This document shows, piece after piece, positions 21,183 to 32,782 of a DNA stretch of 64,000 bases. Location: assembly GCA_019316985.1 (NCBI GenBank), contig CP079215.1, positions 2,232,001 through 2,296,000 of the forward strand. Reading direction: 5' to 3'. Made by a program: the position numbers and the translations under genes. Under the pieces are notes generated by a model. The model ran no database searches, was not told the origin of the DNA, and worked only from the letters and a program-made list of their open reading frames with translations. Numbering within the stretch: the stretch's first letter is position 1; each line of letters starts with the position of its first letter. This stretch comes from Paraniabella defluvii (GTDB taxonomy: Bacteria; Bacteroidota; Bacteroidia; Chitinophagales; Chitinophagaceae).

Positions 21183-21744
21183 AAAAGTTTTTGATCGTAA
21201 TTGCAGCTTTGGGTTGGTTCTCCTGCGAAAACAGCGAGAGCGATATAAAGGCTTTATCAGATAAAAACATTCAAAAAGATGAAGCTACCAAAGTTGAAAG
21301 TTTTCTTTCGCAGGGCGGAGCTGTAAAAGCGAGGCTTACCGCCCCGGTAATGCTTCGGGTAATGGCGCAGGCGCGGGTGGATACGCCTTATGTTGAATTT
21401 CCTAAAAAATTACATGTAGACTTTTTAACGCTCAGAAAGTAGTAGAAAGCCAGCTGGATAGTAAATATGGGCGGTATTTTGAATCTTTAAATAAGGTATA
21501 CCTGCGGGATAGTGTAAAGGTGGTGAGCATTAAAGGAGATACACTCACTTGTGATGATCTTTGGTGGGACCAGAACCTGCAAAAATTCTATACGGATAAG
21601 CCTGCTTTACTCAGGTCGCCTACTAACTTTATCGATGCTAAATATGGACTGGAAGCTACCCAGGATTTTAAAGACATTAAATTTAAAGAGGTAAAAGACA
21701 GCCGTATCTTAACCGAAGAAGGAACCGTTCCCAATGGCCAGTAA
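21179..21744 (+). CDS. lptC: LPS export protein LptC, lipoprotein form
   Basis: Bridges the inner-membrane LptBFG pump and periplasmic LptA during lipopolysaccharide transport. The N-terminus KKFLIVIAALGWFSCENS carries a lipobox-like WFSC, so it is predicted to be lipid-anchored, unlike the transmembrane LptC of E. coli. The beta-jellyroll repeats include VKARLTAPVMLR and SIKGDTLTCDDLWWDQNLQKFYT, typical of LptC/OstA folds. One frame break lies near 21420. The start is the TTG at 21179, overlapping the preceding stop. lptB lies 1.4 kb away on the opposite strand. Confidence 0.78.
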
Positions 21745-21854
21745 GTATGGTTACCTCTATTTACTATTATTTCATCAGTAATGTCAATTGCAGCAGCTGC
21801 TTTTTAGTATCTTAACCTGAGCAAACCCGAACGTTTCATTTCAACCTGCAAGCC

Positions 21855-22670
21855 ATGTCATTAAAAAACAAAACCGCATTTATTACAGGAGCCAGCCGTG
21901 GTATCGGCAAGGCCATTGCCCTGCGCCTAGCCCGGGAGGGCGTTAATATAGTGGTGGCAGCTAAATCGGTGAGAGAAAACGAAAACTGGGGGCACCATAT
22001 TTACTGCTGCTGCCGAAATAGAGGAGGCCGGTGGGAAAGCGCTCGCGGTACAATGCGATATCAGGGATGAAGCAATGATTCAGGAAGCTGTGGCTAAAAC
22101 AGCCGAGCGTTTTGGCGGAATTGATATCGTTGTTAATAATGCATCCGCAATTGCACTTACAAAAACAGAAGAAACCAAAACCAATCGTTTCGATCTCATG
22201 CACGATATAAACGTGCGGGGTACTTTCTTAACGGTAAAAAACTGTCTGCCTTATTTATCGAAATCCACGCATGCACATATTCTTACTTTATCACCACCCT
22301 AAACCTAAGCCCGAAATGGCTGGGAAATCATATTGCCTATACCATGAGCAAATACAACATGACCATGATGGCATTAGGCTGGGCAGAAGAGTTTAAGAAT
22401 ATCCCGGTTGCTTCTAACGCGCTGTGGCCCCGAACCACTATCGACACAGCTGCGGTGAGAAACCTGCTGGGTGGCGAAACCCTCTCCAATATGAGCCGTA
22501 CCACCGATATTATGGCCGATGCCGCTTACTATATTCTTCGGCAGCCCCCGCTGACTGCACCGGCAATAGTTTTATTGATGAAGATATCTTACAACAAAAT
22601 GGCATCAACAACTTTGATCACTACGCTGTAAAAAGGGGGCCGTCTTTACACCGACCTCTTCCTCGATTAA
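21855..22670 (+). CDS. Short-chain dehydrogenase/reductase (HSDL2-like)
   Basis: A Rossmann-fold NAD(P)-dependent oxidoreductase. The cofactor motif TGASRGIG is at residues 11-18, NNAS near residue 93, and the catalytic YTMSK (YxxxK) near residue 160. The longer N-terminal loop (VAAKSVRENE then a Thr/Ala-rich segment) and the C-terminal GNSFIDEDIL resemble hydroxysteroid dehydrogenase-like protein 2, which is lipid-linked in animals; the substrate here is unknown. Frame breaks near 21988, 22300, 22550 and 22640 all restore. The final correction gives the ending GGRLYTDLFLD and the stop at 22668-22670. Confidence 0.78.
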
Positions 22671-22812
22671 AATCTTTGCAGTTTTTTAAGAATAAACCGG
22701 CAATTCTCTCAATAAATAGCTAAAACGACCGTCCTAATGGTTGTTTTGTACACTATTTGATATTGGAAGGATGAGCGCGATGCTCCATTGATCTTTAACC
22801 AAATTCAATAAT

Positions 22813-23094
22813 ATGGACAAAATGGAAAAACTGGAAGCAATGAATAAGATTTTGCGTGAGCTGGAAGATGTTAAAAACAGTGAAACGGCTGTATTAAAGA
22901 AAGTGGCGCAGGTGGAGGCGGAAAACATCAATCTTGGAATTGGCCTGCTGGATAAAACATTGCCCGATATTCATGAGTATTCGGATAAATCGATTGAAAC
23001 AATTGATGGCCTGCTCAATGAATTTACTGAATATCGCGACAAATTTGTGAAAGATAATAACCTGGCGCCCAAAGACGAAGAAGTTATTTCATAA
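22813..23094 (+). CDS. Small coiled-coil protein, unknown
   Basis: A 93-residue intact frame, not recognised. Residues 1-40 (MEKLEAMNKILRELEDV onward) and 55-80 are predicted to be amphipathic helices with heptad-like Leu/Ile spacing; the sequence is acidic and has no signal peptide or membrane segment. It stands alone, closed by a strong terminator downstream. It could be a cytoplasmic structural or regulatory helix bundle. Confidence 0.55.
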   Translation: MDKMEKLEAMNKILRELEDVKNSETAVLKKVAQVEAENINLGIGLLDKTLPDIHEYSDKSIETIDGLLNEFTEYRDKFVKDNNLAPKDEEVIS

Positions 23095-23117
23095 TTGGTT
23101 TTACTAGGGGTTTAGCA

Positions 23118-23153
23118 AACTGCCCGCAATTTTTGGTTGCGGGCAGTTTTTTT
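23118..23153. terminator. Strong bidirectional terminator
   Basis: AACTGCCCGCAA and TTGCGGGCAGTT form a 12-bp stem with a short loop and a T run, between the small coiled-coil gene and the 3' end of lptB. Confidence 0.8.
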
Positions 23154-23955
23154 ATCCGGCTGGTTGAGTAGGTGCCGATTGCTGTTCCTCTGAACTTCTT
23201 ATGGCTTCTTCCAGGATATAATCTTTACGCTTAAGCTCAAAGTTCCGGCCCAGGTATAATTTACGTACCTGCTCGTTGGCAGCAAGTTCTTCTGCCGTTC
23301 CTTTTTCGAAAATCTTACCATCAATCAGTAAATAGGCCCGGTCGCAAATAGACAGGGTTTCGTTTACATTGTGATCGGTAATAAGAATACCGATATTTTT
23401 AAATTTCAACTTGGCAACAATGCTTTGAATGTCTTCTACCGCAATAGGGTCAATACCGGCAAAAGGTTCATCCAGCAAGATAAATTTAGGGCTTACCGCC
23501 AATGCCCGGGCTATCTCCGTTCTGCGGCGTTCGCCACCGCTCAATACATCGCCGTTGCTTTTACGAACATGCCCCAGCCTGAATTCAGCCAGTAACGACT
23601 CCAATTTTTCCTTTTGTTCTGTTTTACTCAGTTTGGTCATTTCCAGCACCGCAGAAATATTATCTTCTACACTCAGCTTTCTGAAAACGGAAGCTTCCTG
23701 CGGCAGGTAGCCAATCCCCATCTGGGCGCGTTTATACATCGGCAGTTTGGTAATATTTTCATCGTTTAGAAAAACATTGCCCTCGTCTGGTTTGATCAAT
23801 CCCACTACCTGGTAAAATGAGGTGGTTTTACCAGCTCCGTTAGGTCCCAGCAATCCCACAATTTCGCCCTGGTTTACTTCAAAAGAAACATTATTTACAA
23901 CGGTACGTTGGCCGTAACGCTTCACCAGGTTTTTTGTACGTATGGTCATTTCCAT
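23152..23955 (-). CDS. lptB: LPS export ABC transporter ATPase LptB
   Basis: An uninterrupted ABC ATPase of about 267 residues that powers lipopolysaccharide extraction from the inner membrane. Walker A is [10 protein letters not shown], the Q-loop region is [10 protein letters not shown] (as in LptB), the ABC signature is LSGGERRR, Walker B is [12 protein letters not shown], and the switch His is in ITDHNV. It has a C-terminal extension ending in SAPTQPAG beyond the E. coli length. Starts at 23955 (MEMT) or 23949 (MTIRTKN) are favoured over the extra upstream Leu-rich codons, which overlap the promoter box. Confidence 0.88.
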   Translation of the reverse strand: MEMTIRTKNLVKRYGQRTVVNNVSFEVNQGEIVGLLGPNGAGKTTSFYQVVGLIKPDEGNVFLNDENITKLPMYKRAQMGIGYLPQEASVFRKLSVEDNISAVLEMTKLSKTEQKEKLESLLAEFRLGHVRKSNGDVLSGGERRRTEIARALAVSPKFILLDEPFAGIDPIAVEDIQSIVAKLKFKNIGILITDHNVNETLSICDRAYLLIDGKIFEKGTAEELAANEQVRKLYLGRNFELKRKDYILEEAIRSSEEQQSAPTQPAG

Positions 23956-23961
23956 AAGGCA

Positions 23962-23969
23962 CAAAAGTA
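23962..23969 (-). promoter_or_regulatory. -7 promoter box for lptB
   Basis: TACTTTTG on the minus strand, six bases before the ATG at 23955. If used, the transcript would be leaderless or nearly so. Confidence 0.45.
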
Positions 23970-24123
23970 ACATGGTATTTTGATAATAACATAATGTAAT
24001 TCTGTTAAAATAAGACGAGTGGATTCCGTACCGGGATATGGAATTTACGCCTCTTCAGATCTTATTTTAAATACCTGTTCTTCTACAAGCTAAACTTTGA
24101 ATACTGTGAGTAAAGTAAAATAC

Positions 24124-24557
24124 ATGAAGTTAATTTCGACAGCACTTTTATTGATTTACTTTAATACTGCGGCAATTTCCCAGGATTATGAGCCATTGTT
24201 TATATGTGGGCAAACTGAAGCGGAATACCCCGGCGGTTTAGCCCTGCGCTGCGGAAGCATTATTGCAAGGTTATTACAAGAGCATACAAAGACATCAGGG
24301 AGAAAAATCCTGTAGAAGGGCAGGCGATGATAACCTTTAAAATCGACACAACCGGTATTGTAAAGATTGAATCTTTCAAAAAGTCGATAAGAGCGGATAT
24401 TGATTCTATTTTGGTAAAAGCAATTATTTCTGCAGGTCCGTGGGTACCGGCAACTCAAAGTGGAAGAAAAGCCATTAGCTATAAAACGCAGAAATTTACA
24501 TTTTGTGCAGGAGGTTATGGATCCTGTGTGCCATCAAGTAGGGCAGTTTGCCGCTAA
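24124..24557 (+). CDS. Secreted TonB C-terminal-domain-like protein
   Basis: A protein of about 145 residues with a signal peptide (MKLISTALLLIYFNTAAISQ). It then carries the TonB C-terminal-like pattern: EYPGG, a helix, MITFKIDTTGIV, and GPWVPA followed by a Lys/aromatic strand. Unlike true TonB it has no inner-membrane anchor or proline-rich spacer, so energy transduction is doubtful; small proteins of this type are common in Bacteroidetes. A frame break lies near 24238 (T run). The 3' end overlaps the convergent GH3-type gene by 24 bases, and the exact C-terminus is uncertain. Confidence 0.5.
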
Positions 24558-26044
24558 AATCTCCTCTACATACTTTCTTTCATTGCAAAGCCGGGGCACT
24601 TTATGCTGTCCTCCCAGTTTGCCTTTTAGCTGCAGCCATTTATTAAAACTACCTTTGGCCATATTGTGTACTTTAGGTAAACTAAGCGCTATGTTCTTAT
24701 AACGTTTGGCCTCATAGTCGCTGTTAATGCCTTGTAAGGCCATGTCCAGTTCGGTTATAAAAACATCCAGGCTGGCCGGCTCTTTTTCAAACTCAATCAG
24801 CCACTCGTGGGCTCCGTTGTTATTATCTGAAAAATATACAGGGGCTGCTGTATAGTCGTTCACTATGGCGCCGGTTTTTTACAGGCCCTATCAATAGCCT
24901 GGTCGCTGTTATCTACTATAACCTCTTCGCCAAAAGCATTGATATAATGTTTTACCCTGCCGCTCAATTATTTTATAGGGGTCTTTCGAAACAAACTTGA
25001 TGGTATCGCCCAGCAGGTAACGCCATAAGCCTCCATTGGTACTGATCACGAGGGCATAATTAGTGTGAAGCTCTACATCTTTAAGCCCTATGGTTTGCGG
25101 GTTAGCGCTGCCATATTCGCTCATGGGCATAAACTCCAGGAAAATGCCGTGATCGGTAAACAGGGCCATCCCTTCATCTCCAGGCACCGCATTAGCCGCA
25201 AAAAAGCCTTCGCTGGCATTATAGGTTTCAGGTAATGAATGGGTTTGCCAATAAGATTTTTAAATTGCTCGCGGTAGGGAGTAAACGAAAACGCCGCCGT
25301 GCATATACAGTTCCAGGTCGGGCCATATTTCGGCAATCGTTTTTTTGCCGGTCATTTCCAGCAACCGCTTAAACAAAATCAGCGTCCAGGTAGGTACCCC
25401 GCTGATAGAGGTTACATTTTCATTTACCGTTTGAAGCGCCATTTTCTCCAGCTTATCTTCCCATTTGTCCATCAGGGCAATCTCCAGGTCGGGTGTACGA
25501 AGCCAGTGCCCCAAAACGGACTGTTTTGCAGGAGTACAGCGCTCAGGTCGCCATATTGGGCTTCATTATTAACAGGGTTGATGGTATGGCTGCCTCCTAA
25601 TACCAGGCCCTTCCCCGTAAGTATAGCGCTGTCGGGATTATAGCTGTAGTACATGGTTAGTACATCCTTGGCCGCTTTAAAATGACAGTCTTCCAGGCTT
25701 TCTTCACTGATAGGAATAAACTTGCTTTTATCGCTGGTGGTGCCACTGCTTTTAGCAAACCAGAATATCGGGCTGTTCCAAAGCAGGTTTTGCTCGCCAC
25801 GCATCATTCTTTCTATGTATGGCTTTAGGTCGTCATATTCGCAAATAGGTACGGCTTTCTTAAAATCCCTGATATTATATATGTTATGAAAGTTGTGTTT
25901 GCGGCCGAATTCTGTGTATTGGGCCGATGTAACAAGGTTTTGAATCACTTCTCTTTGAGAATCTATAGGATGGCTGCGCCAGGCATCAATACGCCATTGA
26001 CGCATGCGTGCAAGAGATGATATGGCGGGGCTTAATAGAGCCAT
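24534..26044 (-). CDS. GH3 auxin-responsive-promoter family protein
   Basis: About 503 residues, the full length of bacterial GH3-family proteins (acyl-adenylating amino-acid conjugases related to plant GH3). The N-terminal FGRKHNF, FAKSSGTTSDKSKFIPIS (phosphate-binding loop), VPTWTLILF, LYMHGGV and the segment NTNGGLWRYLLGDTIKF (read as STNGGLWRYLLGD) are conserved blocks of the adenylation domain. The bacterial substrate is unknown. Frame breaks lie near 25520, 25285, 25230, 24968 and 24880. It runs tail-to-tail with the TonB_C-like gene. Confidence 0.75.
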
Positions 26045-26233
26045 AGGAACTGCACAATATTAATACAAAAGCTTAATAAATGAACCGGTTATGACAGGAA
26101 TCAGCTAAAACCATGATTGCCTTTGCCGGTAGGCTCCTTAACTGCCCTGTTTTCAAAATATAAAAATTTAATAAAAGAAAATTAATATAAAGAAAATGTA
26201 AGAAATCGAAAAATATAGAAATTTTTATTTTGT

Positions 26234-26296
26234 TTTGGTTTGTAAAACATTTGTTATATTTGGTTTCATAAGTTTTCGTTTTCGTTAAATCGAAAC
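26234..26296 (+). promoter_or_regulatory. glpD promoter with candidate operator
   Basis: TTTG (26234) and an exact -7 box TATATTTG (26255-26262), spaced 17 bases, lie 38 bases before glpD. Between box and start lies GTTTTCG in direct tandem (26272 and 26278, overlapping) with an inverted CGAAAC (26291). Half-sites of this kind are typical of DeoR-family operators, and GlpR belongs to that family. Confidence 0.5.
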
Positions 26297-26300
26297 TTTT

Positions 26301-27865
26301 ATGCAAAGTATTTTTAATCGCGATTATGTCTTGCAGCAACTGGCTTCCCCGGAGACCTGGGATGTGCTCGTTATTGGCGGCGGAGCTACAGGATTGGGTG
26401 TAGCGCTGGATGCGGTATCAAGAGGGTATAGAACGCTTTTGGTTGAGCAGGCCGATTTTGCCAAGGAACTTCCAGCAGGAGTACCAAACTGGTACATGGC
26501 GGGGTACGTTACCTGGCGCAGGGAGATATCAAGCTTGTAAGGGAGGCCTGCATAGAACGAGGACTGCTTCAAAAAAATGCGCCTCACCTGGTAAAAAACC
26601 AAACCTTTATAATTCCGGTTTATAATTTTGGGACAGGATTAAGTATACCATAGGTTTGAAAGTGTACGACTGGATTGCCGGGCGGCTGTCTTTGGGAAAA
26701 TCGGTATTTGTATCCCGGAAGGAAACGCTGAAACAATTACCTGGTATTAAGCAGGAGGGATTGCAGGGAGGAGTATTGTACCACGACGGGCAATTTGACG
26801 ATTCGCGGCTGGCCATTAACCTGGCACAAAGCATTGTAGAGAATGGCGGCTTTGTTTTGAATTATGCGGCCGTAACCGGGTTAACCAAAAATGAAAAGGG
26901 CCAACTCAATGGAGCAATAATTGTTGATGCGGAAAAATCGGCTTCGTACCAGGTAAAAGCAAGAGCAATAGTAAATGCAACCGGTGTTTTTGTAGATAAT
27001 GTTTTAAAGATGGATGATGCCGGTGCGGGTCAAACTGTAGTTGCCAGCCAGGGAATCCATTTGGTGGTTGACAAAAATTTTATCCCTCCGCACATGCGTT
27101 AATGATCCCCGAAACCAGTGATGGACGGGTGTTATTTGCAGTGCCCTGGCACAACGAAGTGGTATTAGGTACCACAGATACACCTGTAGGAAAACCAAGC
27201 CTGGAGCCACGGGCACTGGAAAAAGAAATAGATTTTATACTACAAACCGCCTCCGGTTATTTGCATAATGCTCCCACACGTAAAGATGTGTTAAGCGTGT
27301 TCGCAGGCCTGCGTCCACTGGCCGCACCTGAAAAAGGCTCACAAAAAACAAAGGAAATATCCCGCAGTCATAAGATCATTACGTCTGCCTCTGATCTTTT
27401 CACCATCATTGGCGGCAAGTGGACCACTTTCAGAAAGATGGGGAAGATATGCTGGATACAATAGAGCAACAACTGCAATGGCCCTCTAAAAAAACGACTA
27501 CTGAAACAGAAAAAATACATGGCTTTAGCGAGTCTGTTAACTGGGGCGACCCTTTTTACTTTTATGGCAGTGATGCCCAGGCAATAAAGAAAAGTATTAA
27601 TGGCGCTCATCAGACCTGGCTGAGCGAAAGCCTGAAAATACACGAGATGCAAATACGCTGGGCCGTGCAACACGAGATGGCCCGAACTGTTGAAGATGTT
27701 TTAGCCAGAAGAACAAGGGCCTTGCTCCTTGATGCAAAAGAGAGCATCAGAATATGCCCTGAAGTAGCGCGTATCATGGCTGCCGAATTAGGCCGTGATC
27801 GTAGCTGGATTGAAGAGCAGATTAACGATTATACGAAGCTTGCGGAGCAGTACCAATTAGCGTAA
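26301..27865 (+). CDS. glpD: Glycerol-3-phosphate dehydrogenase, FAD-dependent
   Basis: Oxidises glycerol-3-phosphate to dihydroxyacetone phosphate at the inner membrane, passing electrons to quinone. The FAD-binding VLVIGGGATGLGVALDA is near residue 20 and the flavin-contact region GTSSRSTKLVHGGVRYLAQ appears once a lost G near 26466 is restored. Later blocks are FAVPWHNEVVLGTTDTPVG and TIIGGKWTTFRKMGED. Other breaks lie near 26640, 27098 and 27440. About 521 residues, normal length. It is the first gene of a seven-gene co-directional series that ends with glpK and glpF. Confidence 0.88.
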
Positions 27866-28011
27866 AACCGCTATGGTATTGCATTTGAGGCGGTATGCCT
27901 GATTCGATATTATTTTTTTATTATCAAAATTTGAAAAAATTATTACCATTTTTTTCGTGTGATTTGGAATGGTTATTAACACTTCTTTTGCAAACCAAAA
28001 AATAAGCTACA

Positions 28012-31000
28012 ATGTCTTTTTTCAACAAAGGTCTTCATTTCCGGTACAAAAAAATGTTTGTTGTGCTGCTGTTGGCGCTGGCAGGCGCAACAACATTTGC
28101 TCAGCAGCGCACAGTTACCGGTACCGTAAAAAATGCAAAAACCAAACAGCCTTTAGCTTTAATCAGTGTTCAGGTAGAAGCTAGTCCAAGAGGTACTATG
28201 ACCAGCAACAACGGAACTTTTTCGCTGCAGGTAAACACGGGCGAAACGGTAACATTTTCGGGAGTAGGATACTCTGCCAAACAGGTAATCATGGATGATA
28301 AAAATGTGCTTGATGTTGAATTGGAGCAGGGTGAAGGTGAGCTGGAAAGTGTAGTAGTTACGGCATTGGGTATTAAAAAAGAAGACAAGGCACTGGGTTA
28401 CGCGGTAACAAAGCTAGATAGTACTCAATTGACCGATGCCGTGGCTGGCAACTGGACGGATGTGCTTTCAGGTAAAGTAGCGGGTTTAAATATGATCAGG
28501 TCGGGCTCTGGACCCACCGGTTCCAATAAAATTATTCTGAGAGGAGAAAACAATCTTACCGGCGAAAACGAAGCGCTGATTGTTGTAGATGGTGTGGTTA
28601 TCAATAATAGCAGTGGGCGTCGTACCGCAAATGGCAGTGAAAATATATACGGTACCGGCTCTGATAACATGCCTGCAGATTATGGTAGCGGTTTAAATGA
28701 TATTAATCCTGAAGACATAGAATCGGTGACTGTACTAAAAGGCCCCGGTGCGGCTGCTTTATACGGCCAGCGAGGCGCTAACGGGGCAATAATTATTACT
28801 ACAAAAGCTTCTAAGCGTAAAACAAAAGGAGTAAGCATAATTTTTAATTCCAATTATTCACAAGAGCGCGTTAACCGCTGGCCCGATATGCAATGGGAGT
28901 ATGGAATGGGCTTGGATGGACAAACCAATTATGAGTATGGCGTGTCGGCAAATAGCAGCAGTAGCTCGGCTTATGGCCCTCGTTTCGAAGGACAGCTTTT
29001 TCATCAATACAATCCTGTGACCCAGGATAGGGATAGTGTTGCCACGCCTTGGCGCCCTTACACTAATAAGATCAGGGAATATTTTGAAACAGGGCATACC
29101 TACAATAACTCAATTTCTCTTGATGCGCGGATGAATAAGACAACAATGCGTTTTGCCTACACCAACGTACAAAATACCTGGATAATGCCTAACACCGGGT
29201 ATAGAAGGAACACTGGTGCTTTAACGATCAATTCGAAGCTTACAGACAAGTTAACGGTATCAGCAAAACTGAACTATACCAATAAATACAGTGACAATCT
29301 CCCCGGCGCAGGATATGGTAATCAGTCGATCATGTATTGGTTTATCTTCTGGCAACCCAACGCAGATTTGGATTGGCTCAGAAATTACTGGCAAAACGGC
29401 CAAGTTGGCCGGAAGATCGAATATCCGTATAGCTCGTTCCTGAAAACCCTTACGCTATTGCTTACCAATTTCTGAATAGATCAAACCGGAATGGGGTCAC
29501 GGGTAATGCACAGGCTAACTATGCATTTTCCAAAAGCCTGAGCCTCATGGTGCGCTATTCACATGATTGGTCAGAAGAACATCGTGCACAAAAACGGCCT
29601 TATGATGCCGGCTCCAGACTGGTAAAAGGTAGTTTTCGTACCCAGGATATCAGGGGTGAAGAAAGAACAGCGGATTTCCTATTGAAATATGATAAAACAT
29701 TAAACAGCAACTGGAAAATTGGTGCAACCGGTGGCGGTAGTACATTGACTAATACTTACAGTCGCGTGGAATTACGCGCCGATTCATTGAAAGTACCCGA
29801 TGGCTATTTCTTCGAGAATGCAGCCGGCCAGGTATTACGCATTCCGTGGAGGAGCAAATATGTAATTAATAGCTTTTATGGCGTATTAAATGCATCTTAT
29901 AAAGATTACTTGTTCTTTGATCTGTCGGCAAGGCAGGACTGGAACAGTGTATTGGCATCACCCTACCGGACTACAGGAAGCGGTTTCTTCTACCCAGCGT
30001 TGAACACCAGCTATGTTATTTCAGATGCTTATAAAATGCCTGCGGTCATCAACTTCGCAAAACTGCGATTATCGTTATCAAGTGTGGGTAGTGGTTCTAC
30101 CATTCCTTACAGAACGTCTTATAACTATGAAATAGCAAATCCTATTTTTGACAGTGCCTACTTGAACCCTTCTATTCTTACCAATCCGGACCTGAAACCC
30201 TGAGAACTTTAACAGCGGAAATAGGAGGTAACGTGCGACTATTCAAAAACAGGATCGATGTAGATGTAGCGTATTACTACGGTACTACTACCAATCAGAT
30301 ACTGGATCGTGTAGTAGACCAGGCTTCGGGATACGCGCGGCAGGTAATTAATGCCGGTACTGTGAGAAATATGGGATTTGAGCTTACTTTAAATACAACG
30401 AACTTAAAGGTTGGTGATTTTACCTGGAAATCACTGATCACGTTTGCTACCAATAAAAATAAGATTATGAGTATGCCTGACACTTCGGTAGTGCTTCAAA
30501 CGGGTCCGATAGCGGGAGGACAAATTGTTGCTAAGGTAGGCGGAAGTATGGGAGATCTGTATGGGCGGGGTTACGTAAGGGCTCCTGACGGTCAGATCGT
30601 TTATGATCCAGTAACCGGTAATGCTTTGATCACGCAAGATGTTGTTTATATCGGCAATACCATCCCTAAAGGAAAAGTGTCATTTGGCAATACTTTCAGT
30701 TACAAAGGATTTCGTTTGAGCGCTTTATTCGACGCACAATATGGAGCTATGGCGCACTCACTGATGCATTATAAAATGGTAGAACAGGGCAAACTAACCG
30801 TGACACTGCCAGGCAGATACAATGGTATCATTGGCAACGGTGTGGTTCGGAATTCAGATGGAACTTATCGCCCCAATGATGTGTTGGCTACGGATATTGA
30901 TGAGTATTACCGCTCTCATATGGGTGCCGATAATGCCGAAGGTTCAAGCTTTAGCACCGATTTCATAAAGTTCAGAGAAGCCAGGCTGGATTATACTTTA

Positions 31001-31201
31001 TCTAAGAGGATGATATCTAAATGGGGTATCGGACAAGCCATCATCGGTTTATATGGCAGGGATCTTTTTATATGGAGTCCATGGCCAATGTTTGATCCTG
31101 AGTTTGGAACCTTAAGCGGTAGTGATATTGTGCGTGGTTTTGAAACGGCCCAGTTCCCATCCACCAGGACGATGGGTGTGAGCCTAAAAATTGCTTTTTA
31201 A
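28012..31201 (+). CDS. SusC/RagA-family TonB-dependent transporter (glycerophosphodiester locus)
   Basis: About 1063 residues. A signal peptide ends at TTFAQQ, then a carboxypeptidase-regulatory-like domain (TVTGTVKNAKTKQPLALISV), the SusC plug start ESVVVTALGIKKEDKALGYAV, plug motifs IESVTVLKGPGAAALYGQRGANGAI, and a large beta-barrel ending in MGVSLKIAF. SusC barrels import bulky substrates with their SusD lid. Frame breaks lie near 29450 and 30200. The neighbours (GDPD, glpK, glpF, glpD) point to a glycerophospho-compound and not a polysaccharide as cargo, an inference from context. Confidence 0.85.
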
Positions 31202-31233
31202 ATTACAAATCTGAGTAGATAAAAATTATACAG

Positions 31234-32747
31234 ATGAAAAAGTTACTTTATTTTTTGATGATCATAGCTGGTGTTTCGGGCGCTTTCTCATGTACCAGAA
31301 ACTTTGACGAGATCAATACCAATCCTAACAACATAGATAAGGTGGCTCCCCGGCAACTTCTGCCGCCAGCACTGGTGGATATGATGAATTTTACAATGCA
31401 ACGCAACAGGAACTTCAATAATGAGTTAATGCAGGTTACTGTAGCAGTGAGTGACGGCGAAGGACAGGTACATCGCTATGATTTCCGGTCTAACTGGGCT
31501 GATTATTTATATAACGGACTTTATGGTGTGCTAACAGATATCAAAGATGTATACAGGATCGCGAGCAGCGACTCTCTCGGGTTTAAAAATGACAGCTATG
31601 CGGGAATATCGTTGATCCTGCAATCGAGAATATACTCTATTCTCACAGATACATATGGAGACATCCCTTTTAGTCAATCTAACAGCGGAAGGGAAGAGTA
31701 TGGCTCAATTATGGAGCCGGCATTCGAGGCGCAAAAAGATATCTATCTGGGACTTTTTGATATGCTGGAGGAGGCCAATACATTACTTGCAGCCAATACG
31801 GCTATTGAAGATGTGGCTGACCCTATTTATAAAGGAAATATAGCCAGATGGAGAAAGTTCGGCAATTCACTCTACCTACGTTTATTGCTGCGCGTTGCCG
31901 GCAAAGCGGAGGTTGCTGCTGAAGCCCGGGCTAAGATGAAGGAGATCGTGGAGAATCCATCGAAATACCCGATCATGACGAATAACGATGAGTCCGCTAT
32001 TTTAAGATGGACCGGTACCGGCGCATATATATCACCTTACGCAACGGTTCGGGAGCAAGACTTCAGAGCACCGGGCATTGCGAGCTTTTTTATTGATAAC
32101 CTTTTGGACTGGGTTGATCCGCGTATAGATTTAACCTATGGAAGAAGCAGTATCAATAGGTTTGCTATTGCTCCGGCAGGGGGCCAGTTTGCGGGCATGC
32201 CGAGCGGCTACGCCCCGGGCTCCAATCCTGTTAAGCGTTCTTATTTTTATTCCAATACATCGGCCTATTCTATCCAGACAGAACCCTGGCCGGTACGCTA
32301 ATGAACTATGGCGAACTACAACTCATACTTGCTGAAGCAGCTTTAAAAGGATGGATTAATGGTAATCCAGGCGACTACTACAACAAAGGTGTCGAAGCTA
32401 GTATTAAGCTTTGGGTTCCGACTTGGAATGTCCCTGTTGTAGAGTATCTGACGGCTGCAGATATGCAGTGGCTGGATGGAGAAACAGTAGACGTTAAGAT
32501 GCAAAAGATCCATTTGCATAAATACTATGCGCTTTTTCTTGTGGATATGCAACAGTGGTTTGAATATCGCCGTACGGGGAAACCGGTATTGCCGATTGGT
32601 GCAGGTGTTAGAAACAACGGAGTAATGCCCGCCAGGATGACTTACCCGGTATATGTTCAATCTACCAATCCTACGAATTATAAAAATGTCATTGCTATGC
32701 AGGGGGCTGATGTTATTTCGACCCAGGTATGGTGGCAGAAACCGTAG
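31234..32747 (+). CDS. SusD-like lipoprotein (SusD/RagB superfamily)
   Basis: About 504 residues, lipoprotein signal MKKLLYFLMIIAGVSGAFSC (lipobox Cys 20), then NFDEINTNPNNIDKVAPRQLLP, the opening typical of the SusD-like-2 group. TPR-type helices include YAGISLILQSRIYSILTDTYGDIPF and RWRKFGNSLYLRLLLRVAG; the ending holds LMNYGELQLILAEAAL. It forms the surface lid of the SusC transporter immediately upstream (32-bp gap). One frame break lies near 32290. Confidence 0.85.
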
Positions 32748-32782
32748 TCTTAATCATATTTGAAAATCGAAAAATAATAAGC

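Noticed and set aside
26301-27865. glpD, glpK and other split genes as pseudogenes
   Set aside because: All breaks are single-base changes in homopolymers with conserved motifs on both sides, and neighbouring essential genes show the same pattern.
27930-27966. TTTG and GTGATTTG as the promoter of the glycerol-locus susC
   Set aside because: The -7 box lacks the TA and the spacing is about 25 bases, so it does not meet the consensus; susC may be read from the glpD promoter.
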